37,091 nucleotides of DNA, from positions 105,001 to 142,091 of the forward strand of contig CAJNDS010000433.1 of the NCBI GenBank assembly GCA_905221605.1, written 5' to 3'. The DNA is from Symbiodinium natans (lineage: Eukaryota; Sar; Dinophyceae; Suessiales; Symbiodiniaceae). Made by a program: the position numbers and the translations under genes. Of the stretch, positions 10,745 to 20,400 are shown in pieces. Within the stretch, counting starts at the first letter, position 1. Every line of letters starts with the position of its first letter. The notes beneath the pieces were generated by a model. That model was not told where the DNA came from and did no database searches. It was given only the letters and a program-made list of their open reading frames with translations.

Positions 10745-10930
10745 CTAAGGCTCAGGATCCAAGATTTGCCTAGAAGAGTCCCGCCAAATCTTGGATCTCG
10801 GATCCGGGCCGATTGGATTCAATCGTTCTCGGTTGGATTCAATCCCCCCTCCCCCTTTCCCCAAGGTCCAGGATCCAAGACTTCCCTGGAAGAGTCCCGG
10901 GAGGGGGGGGAAACTTGGATCTTTGATCCC
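10745..10930. repeat. Duplicated hairpin unit with GGATCCAAG arms
   Basis: The first copy (about 10751-10805) has arms GATCCAAGATTTG and CAAATCTTGGATC around AGAAGAGTCCCG. A second, decayed copy (about 10866-10926) keeps GGATCCAAG, GGAAGAGTCCCG and CTTGGATC. Between them GGTTGGATTCAATC-like sequence is itself duplicated. This looks like a small foldback element copied in tandem. Confidence 0.7.
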
Positions 10931-10958
10931 TTGAACGGGGATCCAATTCGCCCCCTAG

Positions 10959-11018
10959 ACCCTTAAACCCTTAAACCCTTGAACCCTTAAACCCTTAAAC
11001 CCTTAAACCCTAAAGCCC
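10959..11018. repeat. CCCTTAAA tract (telomere-variant)
   Basis: Eight or so tandem ACCCTTAA octamers, a variant of the CCCTAAA telomere unit, ending with one canonical CCCTAAA. Confidence 0.9.
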
Positions 11019-11560
11019 AGGCCCTTAACCGTTAACATCCCCTACTAACAACGTCTAAAACGATCCCCCCCCTCCCTCAAGGCATTGTTTCTTGGAAATC
11101 AAGCCACCCGGAATGCCCTGCGTCTCCCCCCCACCTACGTCCCCCCATAAGGAAATCCACACAAGACGCTCATTTGCCATGAGCAGCAAAAGTGCTCTCC
11201 ACTCGATAAGTCTCTGAACCCTAAACCCTAAGTGCCGGCCGGGACCAGAGACTGGAGTCAACACCCGAACCCCTACATGACTTGCAGAGCGTCCCAGAGT
11301 TGCGTCCTTTCTCTCTTGTCTCTCTTCGGGACTTCTTGGGCTTCAGAGTACAATGTCATACTAGTATCGGTAGTGTCCTACAATACCTTATGGTAAAGTG
11401 TGAGAAGGAACCACATCCACGAGTCCCCTGGGTCTGGAGAAGTGAAGCAAAAGCAGATGAAAAAGGATTCAGCGATGACATAGACCACTGGGCCACACAA
11501 ACGAACCACAAACGAAGAAAAAATGCAAATAAAGCTGACCTGGATGCACAGATAGCTGGC

Positions 11561-12003
11561 ACTCCCAGAAAATGCCTTGTGGCAGCCCCCCGCGGGGGGA
11601 GGCACAAGGCATTAGAATGTCTTGCGCCCCCCAAATGCCTTGCAGACCACCCTTTACAAGTATCTAGAAAGCACCTCCGTCCATTCAGGGTTGCATGAGG
11701 CATGTTATATAAGCCCTCAGAGGTTGTAATGTTCTAAGGCCTGAAGTCTTTAACCCCAGGACCCCGAACCCTGTTTGAAGCATTGACAAAGCATGAGACC
11801 CCTACTCAGAACATTACAACCTCTCAGGGCTTTTTTAACAAACCTAGATATGTTTCATGCAACCCTGAATGGACGGAGCTGCTTTCTAGATACTTGTAAA
11901 GGGGCGGGGGGGTCTGCAAGGCATTTGGGGGGTGCGCAAGGCATTCTAATGCCTCGCGCCTCCCCCCGCGGGGGGCTGCCACAAGGCATTTTCTGGGAGT
12001 GAT
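11561..12003. repeat. Foldback pair: copies 1 and 2 of a ~200-bp family, inverted
   Basis: Copy 1 (about 11561-11734) is the reverse complement of copy 2 (about 11808-12000), with a spacer of about 73 nt, so the segment can form a very long hairpin. Copy 2 extends further left to about 11761 when compared with copy 3. Each copy carries an internal hairpin: AATGCC...GGCATT stems around a CCCCCCGCGGGGGG palindrome. AAGGCATT occurs several times per copy. No transposase is seen, so it is MITE-like at most. Confidence 0.85.
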
Positions 12004-12236
12004 GGAGCATTGCTTGGATACTCTGCCAGAAGGCGACTTCGCTCAGGCATGGCGACGAGTACAAGACTCTAGCCACCCTGGTCGTGCACACGCACACCTA
12101 AGGATCCGAGGCTGACCGGCCGGCGAAAACAAATATGCGAGAATGGCTCTTCCAAACACAAGGAATCCTGAGCCCTGAGCCCAGTACTACACCACGTTAC
12201 ACCACAAGCCCTTGGACTGAACACAACTCACGACGG

Positions 12237-12462
12237 ACCCCGAACCCTGCTCGAAGCATAGACAAAGCATGAGACCCCTGCTCAGAACATGACAACCTCT
12301 GAGGGCTAAAATAACAAACCTAGATATGCCTTGCAACCCTGAACCCTTTCTAGATACTTGTAAGGGGGGGGGGGTCTGCAAGGCATTTGGGGGGCGCGCA
12401 AGGCATTCTAATGCCTTGCCACTCCCCCCGCGAGGGGCTGGCACAAGGCATTTTCTGGGAGT
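12237..12462. repeat. Copy 3 of the foldback repeat family
   Basis: A direct-orientation relative of 11761-12003. It begins with CCCCGAACCCTG, contains GACAAAGCATGAGACCCC, AACAAACCTAGATATG and TTTCTAGATACTTGTAA, and ends in the AAGGCATTTTCTGGGAGT boundary. The internal palindrome is slightly decayed (CCCCCCGCGAGGGG). Identity to copy 2 looks high by eye, so the copies are not ancient. Confidence 0.85.
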
Positions 12463-12567
12463 AGTGACCCCCCCCCCGCATCTCACACGTACGCGCAGAG
12501 GCGTAGAGGCCTTGCACAGGGTGCTCCACCCACTGCAGCGAAGGTGCACCCCACGGATTCGCTTTGG

Positions 12568-12792
12568 TTTGGGGTTTAGGGGTCTTAGGGTTTAGGGATT
12601 TGGGGTTTAGGTTTAGGGTTTTTTCCCACCCGTTTCGCAAGCGTTTACGGGGGTTTAGGGTTTAGGGTTTAGAGTTTAGGGTTTAGGGTTTAGGGTTTAG
12701 GGTTTAGTTTTTTGGGTTTTGGGTTTAGGGTTTAGGGTTTAGTTTTTTGGGTTTTGGGTTTAGGGTTTAGGGTTTAGTGCTTAGGGTTTGGG
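12568..12792. repeat. Interstitial TTTAGGG array with higher-order unit
   Basis: About 20 TTTAGGG or near-TTTAGGG heptamers. In the right half a block of about 42 bp containing GTTTAGTTTTTTGGGTTTTG is repeated twice, so the array has begun to evolve a higher-order structure. The flanks are unrelated unique DNA, so this is not a chromosome end. Confidence 0.92.
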
Positions 12793-13223
12793 GTGCCATG
12801 GCCAACATTCAGGCTGAGAAACGGTCACTTTTCGAGCAAGATGATGCGGAATTTTGGTTCTTGGTTCTTTGTTCCCGGGTTCCATTTGCATCGGGGTGCT
12901 CCGTTTTGGTTCGGGACGGCCCATACTCGCTGCAGGTGTGGGTTGGCTGGGGTTTTCGTGGCGAGTCGCGAGGGAAAACATGATTGTTGGACTAGGTTTC
13001 GGAAGCAATGTTTCGTTGAAAGTGTGGGAACAGGGCCTGGGCATTAGCGGAATGTTTCGTGGGGAGGGACCGTGTAAGGTTTTTGAAGAGGGTGTCAGCA
13101 TATAGATGTAAGGTTTTGGACTAATCAGGTTTACACCAATAGGGCTAAACATGAAGGGCACATCCCGCAGGGATCCGCAGCGCAGCATTAAAATTCGCAA
13201 ACAAAACGGTCAAAAACTCCCTT

Positions 13224-13436
13224 CTCCCTTTCATATTATATTAACGAAGTAAAAACGAAGGTAAATGAAACGCACGCTTCGTCGTTAATTCGTTCATAGT
13301 ATATTAAAAGGGGCCGTGAACACCATGAACACAACACACAATAATTATAATGAAAGCGTGCATCACTACGCTCTTTTCCTTTCATATCAATTATTGTGTT
13401 CACGTGTTCACTTCGTTCACGGAACAACTTTAGGAT
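13224..13436. repeat. AT-rich island with imperfect inverted repeats
   Basis: Base composition drops sharply in G+C compared with both flanks. GTGAACACC-GAACACAA-AATAATT at 13316-13346 is complementary to 13389-13420 (AATTATTG-TTCACGTGTTCA). Smaller inverted pieces such as GAAACGCACGC and GCGTGCAT occur inside. CCCTTTCATAT-like sequence recurs at about 13226 and CCTTTCATAT at 13377. It could be a MITE or a piece of organelle-like DNA. I cannot identify a gene in it. Confidence 0.6.
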
Positions 13437-13509
13437 TCAACATTCGATAGTGAATAGAACAATAATTCTTGGTAATTCATAGGCCAGTCCTTGTACGCGG
13501 GGTTCATTC

Positions 13510-13510
<1 letters not shown>

Positions 13511-13548
<38 letters not shown>

Positions 13549-13568
13549 TTACATATATGCACATATAT
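13511..13568. repeat. (TA)n microsatellite
   Basis: About 15 uninterrupted AT/TA dinucleotides followed by a degenerate ACATATATGC tail. Confidence 0.95.
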
Positions 13569-13699
13569 GAGGGATCATGTTATGGTCCAATGCACAGGAG
13601 CATAAACGATTCATAACCACCCTCTTTTCTGATGCATCGACGCAGGCCTCCCCCACCACCCCACCCTCCTGCCCTCATGCTTTCACCTAGCTGACCGCA

Positions 13700-14474
13700 A
13701 CGAAACACCAGGGAGCATTTGACCCGTGGCTCTGGCAGCAAAGTCGGCGGGACTGCAACGACAGACAGCGTAGGCGCCTCAACAAGAAGCTCAAGCTTTG
13801 GCGCAGGGATGCTGTTAGGGTCTTCGCGTGTTGCTTCACGATACGTATATCTCGGGTCGTATAGGCGGAGGCCCGCCTGGTTCCACAGAGCCATGAGTTT
13901 CGTTGATGGTGGCTCTCAGGTTCTGAAGCGACATATACCGACAATGACGCGGACCTCCTCTGTCTTGGCACGGCACGATGCCCTCTCCCGAGTCCGTGGC
14001 ATCACAGCAGAAGTCAGCCCCTCCTCCACAAGCCTTCTCCACACACCTCGGGACCAGAGCTAGCAGCAACAGAGAGAAAGGTGCGGATGCAATCAAGCCC
14101 ACGGTATTTTAAGTTACAAGGGCAAGAAAAAGGTGGCCAGGTGAACCTAGACACATCTTGAAGTTAGGCGGGCAGAGAACACGATCTCCTTGTCCAGCCA
14201 ACTGGCATCGCCACTCTGTAGTGTTGCCATCTTGACAGATGGTGAGTCCATCAACACCACTGTCTCCATCGATCCACGGGCATACACCGGCATCGGCTCG
14301 AAAGCAGGTGTCACAAGTCTCCGAAGCGCTCACCAGGATCAGATCTTCGGCAGTGACGTTGTCACTATGAAACTGAATGGAGCACGGGCGGTTTTTCGCA
14401 CATTCCCAAATTGGGAGATCGCCGAGTGCAGTAGCAAGACCAGCCGCCAGAAGCCTGACACGCCACAAGGACAT
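13700..14474 (-). CDS. 5' exons of a secreted cysteine-rich protein
   Basis: The ATG at 14474 opens a clear signal peptide, MSLWRVRLLAAGLATALG, and then the mature start DLPIWECAKNRPCSIQF. Exon 1 runs to about 14147-14151 and ends at CPPNFKMC. After an intron of about 82-87 nt (two equally good in-phase solutions, one with CTAG repeated at both ends and one with GTGT), exon 2 (to about 13935) gives CVEKACGGGADFCC and CQDRGGPRHC, a Cys-rich module. A third segment in another frame (about 13870-13700) reads LRLYDPRYTYREATRED and is followed by a Pro/Leu/Val-rich stretch. The exact junction between exons 2 and 3 is unresolved. The N-terminus and Cys modules match the family of 'CWC' repeat surface proteins. 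Strand and order fit its being the beginning of the gene whose 3' part lies at 8.78-9.73 kb. Confidence 0.78.
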
Positions 14475-14539
14475 CGCGCGACTTACCGGCCTTCTACATC
14501 CTCTGATGCTCCACTGCAGTGACACCACATGAGCCCATC

Positions 14540-16215
14540 ACGGCCGCGCGCAAGCAAACCCTTCCTGGCTCTCAAATGCTCTCAGGCCCCAGCCGCGAGA
14601 GTACCACCTTCGCCGGGCGATCTCATGGCATTCATGGGTTCGGCGGTTGCGGTGTCCGGAAATAGCTCTTTTGCAAAGAAGACAAGGCTTGGGAACGCGC
14701 TCGGACGAACCAGACAACTCTGTGAACTCCGTCAAGCATCTGGCTGCCTGAGCAGTGCCAGCAACTTGCACTCCCCCGCCCGATGCCGAGGAGGGGATTT
14801 CAATCTTTTTGAAATCGACAGCGCAAACGATGTGGTGCCCCCCGCAAGTCTCCCAATCGCACAATATTCACATGACGAAACCAGGCAGAACATGCCAGCA
14901 CATCGCGTCGGCTCAAGAATTGCTTGCACATCTTGCTGACACTTGTGAAGATCTGCTCTGCGCTGCCGAGGTTGCCGCGGTCTCTACCAGGCCTCTTCCC
15001 ATCCGGTCATATGGACCTTTGCCTGGTCACTCATGCAGGTTCCGCATGGGCTGCGGGGTTCAATATAAACGCTTTACCACATTTCCTGCGAGTTCGTTCA
15101 CCAATGTTATTGTAGATTCTAGATATTGTAGGACTCTTCCTGGCGACCAACAACCCATATCTCCAGCACAATATTGTTATTTCGATTGTAGCCCCCTCCC
15201 CTTAGCATGGAGGGGGGCCGAATATGTAAACTACATTTTCGGGCTGGGGGGACGAGGAGAAACAATAAATGTAAAAATCCTATGCATGGGATTGCTTGGG
15301 ATATGAGATGTGACTCTCAAAACTTCATGCATAGCAGAATATTTCACGAGGCCAGCCCAGCAGAACATGCAGAACATCGCAGCTGGATATTCTTCAACAT
15401 CGCCAGCTTGCAGGAGTTTAGGGTATTTATAGGGTATTTAGGGCGTTTTTAGGGTGTTGAGGGCTACACGGCAACCTGCTTGTGGGGGGGGGGGGGCTCT
15501 TTATCCTCTCGGCTTCGGGGGGCCCGATCCCGGTCACCCTGAGTTGATGTGGCTGAGCCCCTCAGTCAGTTGATGTGGCGAAGGAGTGGTGACTTTGCTT
15601 CCTAAACCTTACGACACGACATGTCCCTGCGAAGCCCATGGCTTCTCCATAGTTTTTCCACCCAACCGGCCCAACGACTTTTTTTTAGAGGGGGCGGGGA
15701 TGGCATCGCCAAGAATCACAAAGCGACGTAAAACAGTGCAGGCAGCGATTGTTTACCTTCCTCCCCCCCCAAGTTACCCTACCCTGCAGCACAAACCTGA
15801 AAATGTAAAAAATATTGTTTTGCATTAATGTGCCCCTCCCATTTTACATTTATCAAGGGGTAAGGGGTCAAATTGTATGGCAAGGAGTGACAGGGCGAAC
15901 GACGCGTGTAATACAACATCAAGGCCTGTGCAGAAGATAGTAATTAACAAGCTGGGAACTAGTCGGCGGGAGATGGCGGGAGGGCAAGCGCGGCATCTGC
16001 CCCCAAAGCAGCTTGCCCAGACCATGCATCACGGCAGCGTCACGAGCTGCTGTGAAATGCGAACATGTGCGAACAAGGCCTCGTGCTATTCTCTACCGTC
16101 ACCTTGCCGACGGGGCTGCCAAGAACGACCCATCCAGGAAACGTGTACGGCGTACAGGCCTTCCCTGGGTGGGAGCGCACGTGCACACCAGCGAGCGCCT
16201 CGTGTTGGCCACGGT
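14540..16215. other. Non-coding stretch, no gene recognised
   Basis: Frames of up to 183 codons are open but without recognisable domains. A G-run of about 13 nt lies near 15484 and a C-run near 15762. Short TTTAGGG-derived pieces occur at 15417-15460. No RNA gene is visible. Confidence 0.5.
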
Positions 16216-16220
16216 GAACA

Positions 16221-16470
16221 CAATCTCGGACTTCCTGTCAGCGCGCTCCGCCGCGAACAACACTGCCATTTTTCCTGAAGCGTAGCACCGTTTCGCGTCT
16301 CCTGTCCGCGAAACATTGCCACGTCCCGAAGCGTGGCACAATTTCGGCGTGCTGTTTGCGCGCTCCGCCGCGAACAACATCGAAAAACACTGCCGTTTCC
16401 TGAAGTGTAGCAACGTTTCGCGTCTCCTGTCCGCGAAACATCGCCATGTCCCGGAAGCCTGACATTAAAA
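16221..16470. repeat. Two tandem copies of a ~130-bp repeat with 8-bp-stem hairpins
   Basis: The sequence GCGCGCTCCGCCGCGAACAA...GAAGTGTAGCA-CGTTTCGCG occurs twice. Each copy contains GTTTCGCG-TCTCCTGTC-CGCGAAAC, a perfect 8-bp hairpin. Its GCGGAGCGCGC core, read on the other strand, also occurs in the 17.1-17.5 kb array, so the two arrays are relatives in opposite orientation. Confidence 0.82.
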
Positions 16471-16862
16471 GCTAATGGCATGTCTTGAACCCTGTGTAAG
16501 TGTTAGCGTGGGGTGTAATAAAAAAACAAAAAACGGTGAAAGAACACGACACAGCGACAATGACTTTTCCAAGAGGTGAAACCAGCATATGCCAGCACAT
16601 GCCAGCTCGGGCCGGGGCCTGCTAACTAGCTGTCAATTTGGACGCCGAAGTGGTTGATGGGGACTGTTCCGAAGGGGAGGGAAGGAAAAAACGGTTCGCT
16701 TCGCTTGTGTTGCTGTAGGGGTCCCGGGGTCTGAACCTACCCACGTCCCACCCTGAAGCGCCCCTCCTGAAATTTCAAAGGGCCACCCCCTCCTTCCCAC
16801 CCTCTAGGCCGAAAAAACGTTTTTCAGCTTCAGCTGAAAGAAAACCAGCTGGGAGAGGGGTC

Positions 16863-16879
16863 ACCCCCCCCCCCCCCCA
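16863..16879. repeat. Poly-C tract
   Basis: An uninterrupted run of about 17 C residues. Confidence 0.9.
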
Positions 16880-17124
16880 AGTTCCCAAGCCCGGAGACGG
16901 TAGTGATCCTGAGAGCTTCGGGAGCTCCCAAACTTGATCGCATGGCTGTTTTTGAAATGTTGCGTTGCAAAGGGGAATCCTTCTTGGTTTCCGGGCACGG
17001 AGTCTGGAACTCTGGGATGAAGCCTAGACGGCAGTGTTCATCCCACAAATTACCCATTCCCCCGCCCCAGGCCCAGTACTGGCCCAGTTGCCCGTTTCTT
17101 TTGCCTATCGCAACCATCACTGCA

Positions 17125-17508
17125 AAACAGGAAACTGGGCAACGCTCCACGAAATGGCAATGTTTTCGCCGGCGGAGCGTGCGGACAGGAAACCCGGAAA
17201 CTGGGCTACGCTCCACGAAATGACAATGTTTTGCCCGGCGGAGCGCGCGGACAGCCCCGGAAACTGGGCTACGCTCCACGAAATGGCAATGTTTTGCCCG
17301 GCGGAGCGCGCGGACAGCCCCGGAAACTGGGCTACGCTCCACGAAATGGCAATGTTTTCGCCGGCGGAGCGCGCGGACAGGAAACCCGGAAACTGGGCTA
17401 CGCTCCACGAAATGGCAATGTTTTCGCCGGCGGACCGCGCGGACAGGAAACCCGGAAACTGGGCTACGCTCCACGAAATGGCAATGTTTTCGCCGCAAAG
17501 GAGCAGAT
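17125..17508. repeat. 63/66-bp tandem repeat, six copies, open on both strands
   Basis: Six copies of a unit containing GGCTACGCTCCACGAAATGG, AATGTTTTCGCCGGCGGAG and GCGCGGACAG. Copies are either 63 or 66 bp; they differ by exactly one codon at the AGGAAACCC/AGCCCC junction. Because the length is always a multiple of three, several frames stay open: on the minus strand 349 codons (16830-17879) and 307 codons (17117-18040), on the plus strand 158 codons. The repeat peptides (for example GNWATLHEMAMF, or ENIAISWSVAQF on the other strand) match no family I know. I treat it as a minisatellite, not as a gene. Confidence 0.85.
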
Positions 17509-17639
17509 AGCCGAGATGTAGCCGAACAGGTCCCCGCCTCACGATGCAAGGCGCGGTATGGGTGCTGACCAGACCCAGCAAGCCACTGAAAGGTTGCGAC
17601 AATCCATTGTGGGATGCTGTTGGATTCCCTGGGGACACT

Positions 17640-17812
17640 CGGATGACGGTTGAGTCGGTTACACGTGTTGGGAGCAAGCCGAGGGTGGGTTGGGAACAGG
17701 GGCAGGGCGTGTCGGGAACGGGGGAGGTGTGTGTCGGGAACGCACCGAGGGTGAGTCGAGAACGCAGCCCACGTGTTGAGCACGGACCGGGGTCGAGTTG
17801 AGAACGTTTCCC
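17640..17812. repeat. Degenerate GTCGGGAACG-type repeat
   Basis: Roughly six decayed copies of a 20-30-bp unit related to GTGTCGGGAACG-GAGGGTGAGTC. The minus-strand reading gives Thr/His/Pro-rich repeats. Confidence 0.65.
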
Positions 17813-18049
17813 ACCCAGAACTAGGTTTTGGAGTGACGACCTTACTTTTGGTACGAGCGCGCGTGGCTTCTTGGCCCAATCACCTTGTAGATAGCCCAAC
17901 CCCAGGGCACAGAAGGTAGCCCAACATGTCAAGAAGATAGCCCAGAACCGAAATCCCGAGGGCACACGAGGCCCAAAACATGCGATAATGATAGGAAAAA
18001 CTCTCTGCCTCTTGGATAGCATCTTGAGACTAGGATGCAACTATGAAAA

Positions 18050-18238
18050 AACGCATGTTTTGCGGAGTCTTCCCGCAGGGCACAGCGACAAAGTACCGCT
18101 GCCATGGATTCACCCGTGAACTTCTTTTTGAAGCTACCTCTCGGTGATAGCCACGTGAGGCTAGCTTGAGAGGCTGACAGAACGCCTGTTTCGCGGAGCC
18201 TTCCCGCAGGGCACAGCGACGAAACAGAACTGCCATTT
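18050..18238. repeat. Two direct copies of a ~50-bp segment, ~130 bp apart
   Basis: CGGAG(T/C)CTTCCCGCAGGGC followed by ACAGCGAC-AA occurs at about 18061 and again at about 18195; both copies are followed by CTGCCAT. A shorter echo (CCGCAGGGCACA) lies at 18721. Confidence 0.75.
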
Positions 18239-18239
18239 G

Positions 18240-18960
18240 AAACCTAACCTCAAGAAATGGGCTTTGGATGGGGGGCTCCGTATTGTTGTCAGAACGATAC
18301 CCGAACGATACCGCGAACGATACCTCGGACCTGTCTTGGCAAGGCCAAGGCCAACATGTACTCGAACCTATGAGTGCGACATGGCTGTGGGTCTGAATAG
18401 GGGTATGTCGCGGCGTCCCCCCCTTCGTTACACACGTTCGACGTTCCCTGTTGTGTCATAAAGTCGGTGTTTTTGCATGGGGCCTGTTACGCACCCTGGA
18501 CTTCTGACTTCATTACTACCCTGAACCCTGATTGCAACGAGCGATGACGCCCTCGCAGGCGCACCTTGGCGTTTCGATGCGTTTCGTGCATCAAATACAG
18601 CATATAAAACGGTCACATAGTCACATGCTCACTGCTAGCGTGCCCTCGCGTTTCGTGTTCCAAACGAAGCTTACAGAACTATAGCCTGGTAAGCACCACC
18701 TTTGTGAATTTTGCTGATTCCGCAGGGCACACAGCGGCTTGCGGGCTAATAAACCACATCGACCCAGTACTTCCTTAAAGCTCTCTTGAGAGGACTTGGA
18801 CTTGGGTATACAGTCTTCTTTTGAGTTTCCTTGGGGGGAGTTTAAAGGGCTTGTTGCTTTGGATGAACAAGAAACCCTTCAAACAATCCGACGACGCTGC
18901 TGCTCAGAACCAAAGCCAAACTCGGGAAATTTGCAGCAACACGCCGAGCATTTTTTCGGC
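18240..18960. other. Non-coding stretch, nothing recognised
   Basis: No exon, RNA gene or tandem repeat can be supported apart from the short CCGCAGGGCACA echo of the neighbouring repeat. Confidence 0.5.
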
Positions 18961-18967
18961 TCCTCGG

Positions 18968-19620
18968 GAGATGTGGAATTTATAGACTACTTCTCTACTC
19001 CTCTCTGATTCTCGAATAATGAACCAGAAACGAGGGGGGTGGAATTTTGAATGATTCTCTGCTCCTCTCTGATTTTCGAATGATGAACAACACGAAACAA
19101 GGAGGGTGGAATTTATAGAGTAATTCTCTACTCCTCTCTGATTTTCGAATAATGAACACAAGAAACAAAAGGAAGAAACGACGGGGGTGGAATTTAGAGT
19201 AATTCTCTGATTTTCGAATAATAAACACAAGAAAATCAAGAAACGATGGGGGTGAATTTAAATTCTTTTCGAACAAGAAAGGTCCTTGGAGGGCTGGCAA
19301 CAACAAGCAGATGGGGGAGGCTGCGCGCCCCCCCCCCCCCCCCCCCCCCCCCCAACACCCGCTTTTCGGGTACGCCCGAAAAGGATTTGTTGTTATGTAG
19401 ATTATAAACTAGAAACGAGAGGGGTGGAACTTAAACTAAGTCTCCACTTCTCTACTTCTCCAATTTTCGAAATATGAACACAAGAAATAAAAACAAGAAC
19501 GAGGCGGGTGGAATCTAAATTAAGTCTCTACTTCTTTACTCATTCTCTACTTTCGAATAACGAACACAAGAGAACAAACAAGAAACGAATGAGGGGGGAA
19601 TTTTTCAAAACTCTCTACTG
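18968..19620. repeat. Degenerate ~65-80-bp tandem array
   Basis: About seven or eight decayed copies of a unit containing GGGGGTGGAATTTATAGAG, TTCTCTACTCCTCTCTG, TTTTCGAATAATGAACAC and AAGAAACGA. The array is interrupted at about 19265-19385 by unrelated DNA carrying a long poly-C tract. The copies after the interruption are more diverged. Confidence 0.85.
19328..19353. repeat. Poly-C tract of 26
   Basis: An uninterrupted run of about 26 C residues inside the degenerate array. Its exact length is unlikely to be reliable in any sequencing read. Confidence 0.85.
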
Positions 19621-19793
19621 CTCGGGGACTGGCTCTCCGCCCTCTACCCCCCCCCCAGCCTTCAAGGCTCGCTGGCCCTCCCACCCCTATGCCTTCAAGC
19701 CCCACCCCACCCCCACGCCCGCCCTCCTTCTTGAAAAGAAATCTTTTAAGGGCTCCAATGCATGCCCAAACCCCCGCTGCTCCCCCCGCCCTA

Positions 19794-19985
19794 CAGTTGC
19801 CCCGCCTGAGCCTCTCTGGTTTGCTTGTTGTGGCCACATTCCGGTACAGTTGCCCCGCCTGAGCTTCTCTGGCCTGCTTGTCGTGGCCACATTTCGGTGC
19901 AGTTGCCCCGCCTGAGACCTGGCCTGCTTGTTGTGGCCACATTCCGGTACAGTTGCCCCGCCTGAGCCTCCCTGGCCTGCTCCGT
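19794..19985. repeat. 53-bp tandem repeat, 3.6 copies
   Basis: The unit begins CAGTTGCCCCGCCTGAGC and contains GGCCTGCTTGTTGTGGCCAC. Copies are 53, 53 and 50 bp, plus a partial fourth. No open frame through it has a recognisable product. Confidence 0.9.
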
Positions 19986-20400
19986 AGGCACCTGCTTAAA
20001 GACCCCGCTTGCTGACGGGAAGCATCGGGAAGCAGCTGATGCTCCAGGCATGGCATCGCTTAGCTCCAGCGAGAAAACGTACTGCCAAGTGCTGCATCCT
20101 TTCGCGAGGTCAGTGATTAGCGTGGCTGCATTCGCGGCGTGTTCTCCATGGCCATCTAAAGCCGCAACACCCTGAGCATGTCGTTGAGCTGGCATGCCCT
20201 GCTGTTCTTGTATGTATGTATGTGTTACAATGTGTTGTCAAGTTGGGCGGTCTTTGTCGCCGCTCGCGGCTGCATTCGGTGCGGACAGGTTCCTCATAAG
20301 ACCTTTACCAGCACGTTTGCAAACCCAGCCTCTCGCAAGGGCCAACATAGTCCTGGACTTGGGTGCACCCCTCAACGCCAAGATTGCTGAGCCCCATCAC

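Noticed and set aside
12568-12792. A true chromosome end (telomere)
   Set aside because: The array is short and impure, and is flanked by ordinary sequence on both sides.
16291-16318. GTTTCGCG...CGCGAAAC hairpins as ribozymes
   Set aside because: They have a CGAAAC-like end but no CUGANGA strand, so they are simply hairpins within a repeat.
16830-17879. A 349-codon minus-strand open frame as a gene
   Set aside because: It is created by a tandem repeat whose units are multiples of three. Other frames are open through the same array, and no known domain is present.
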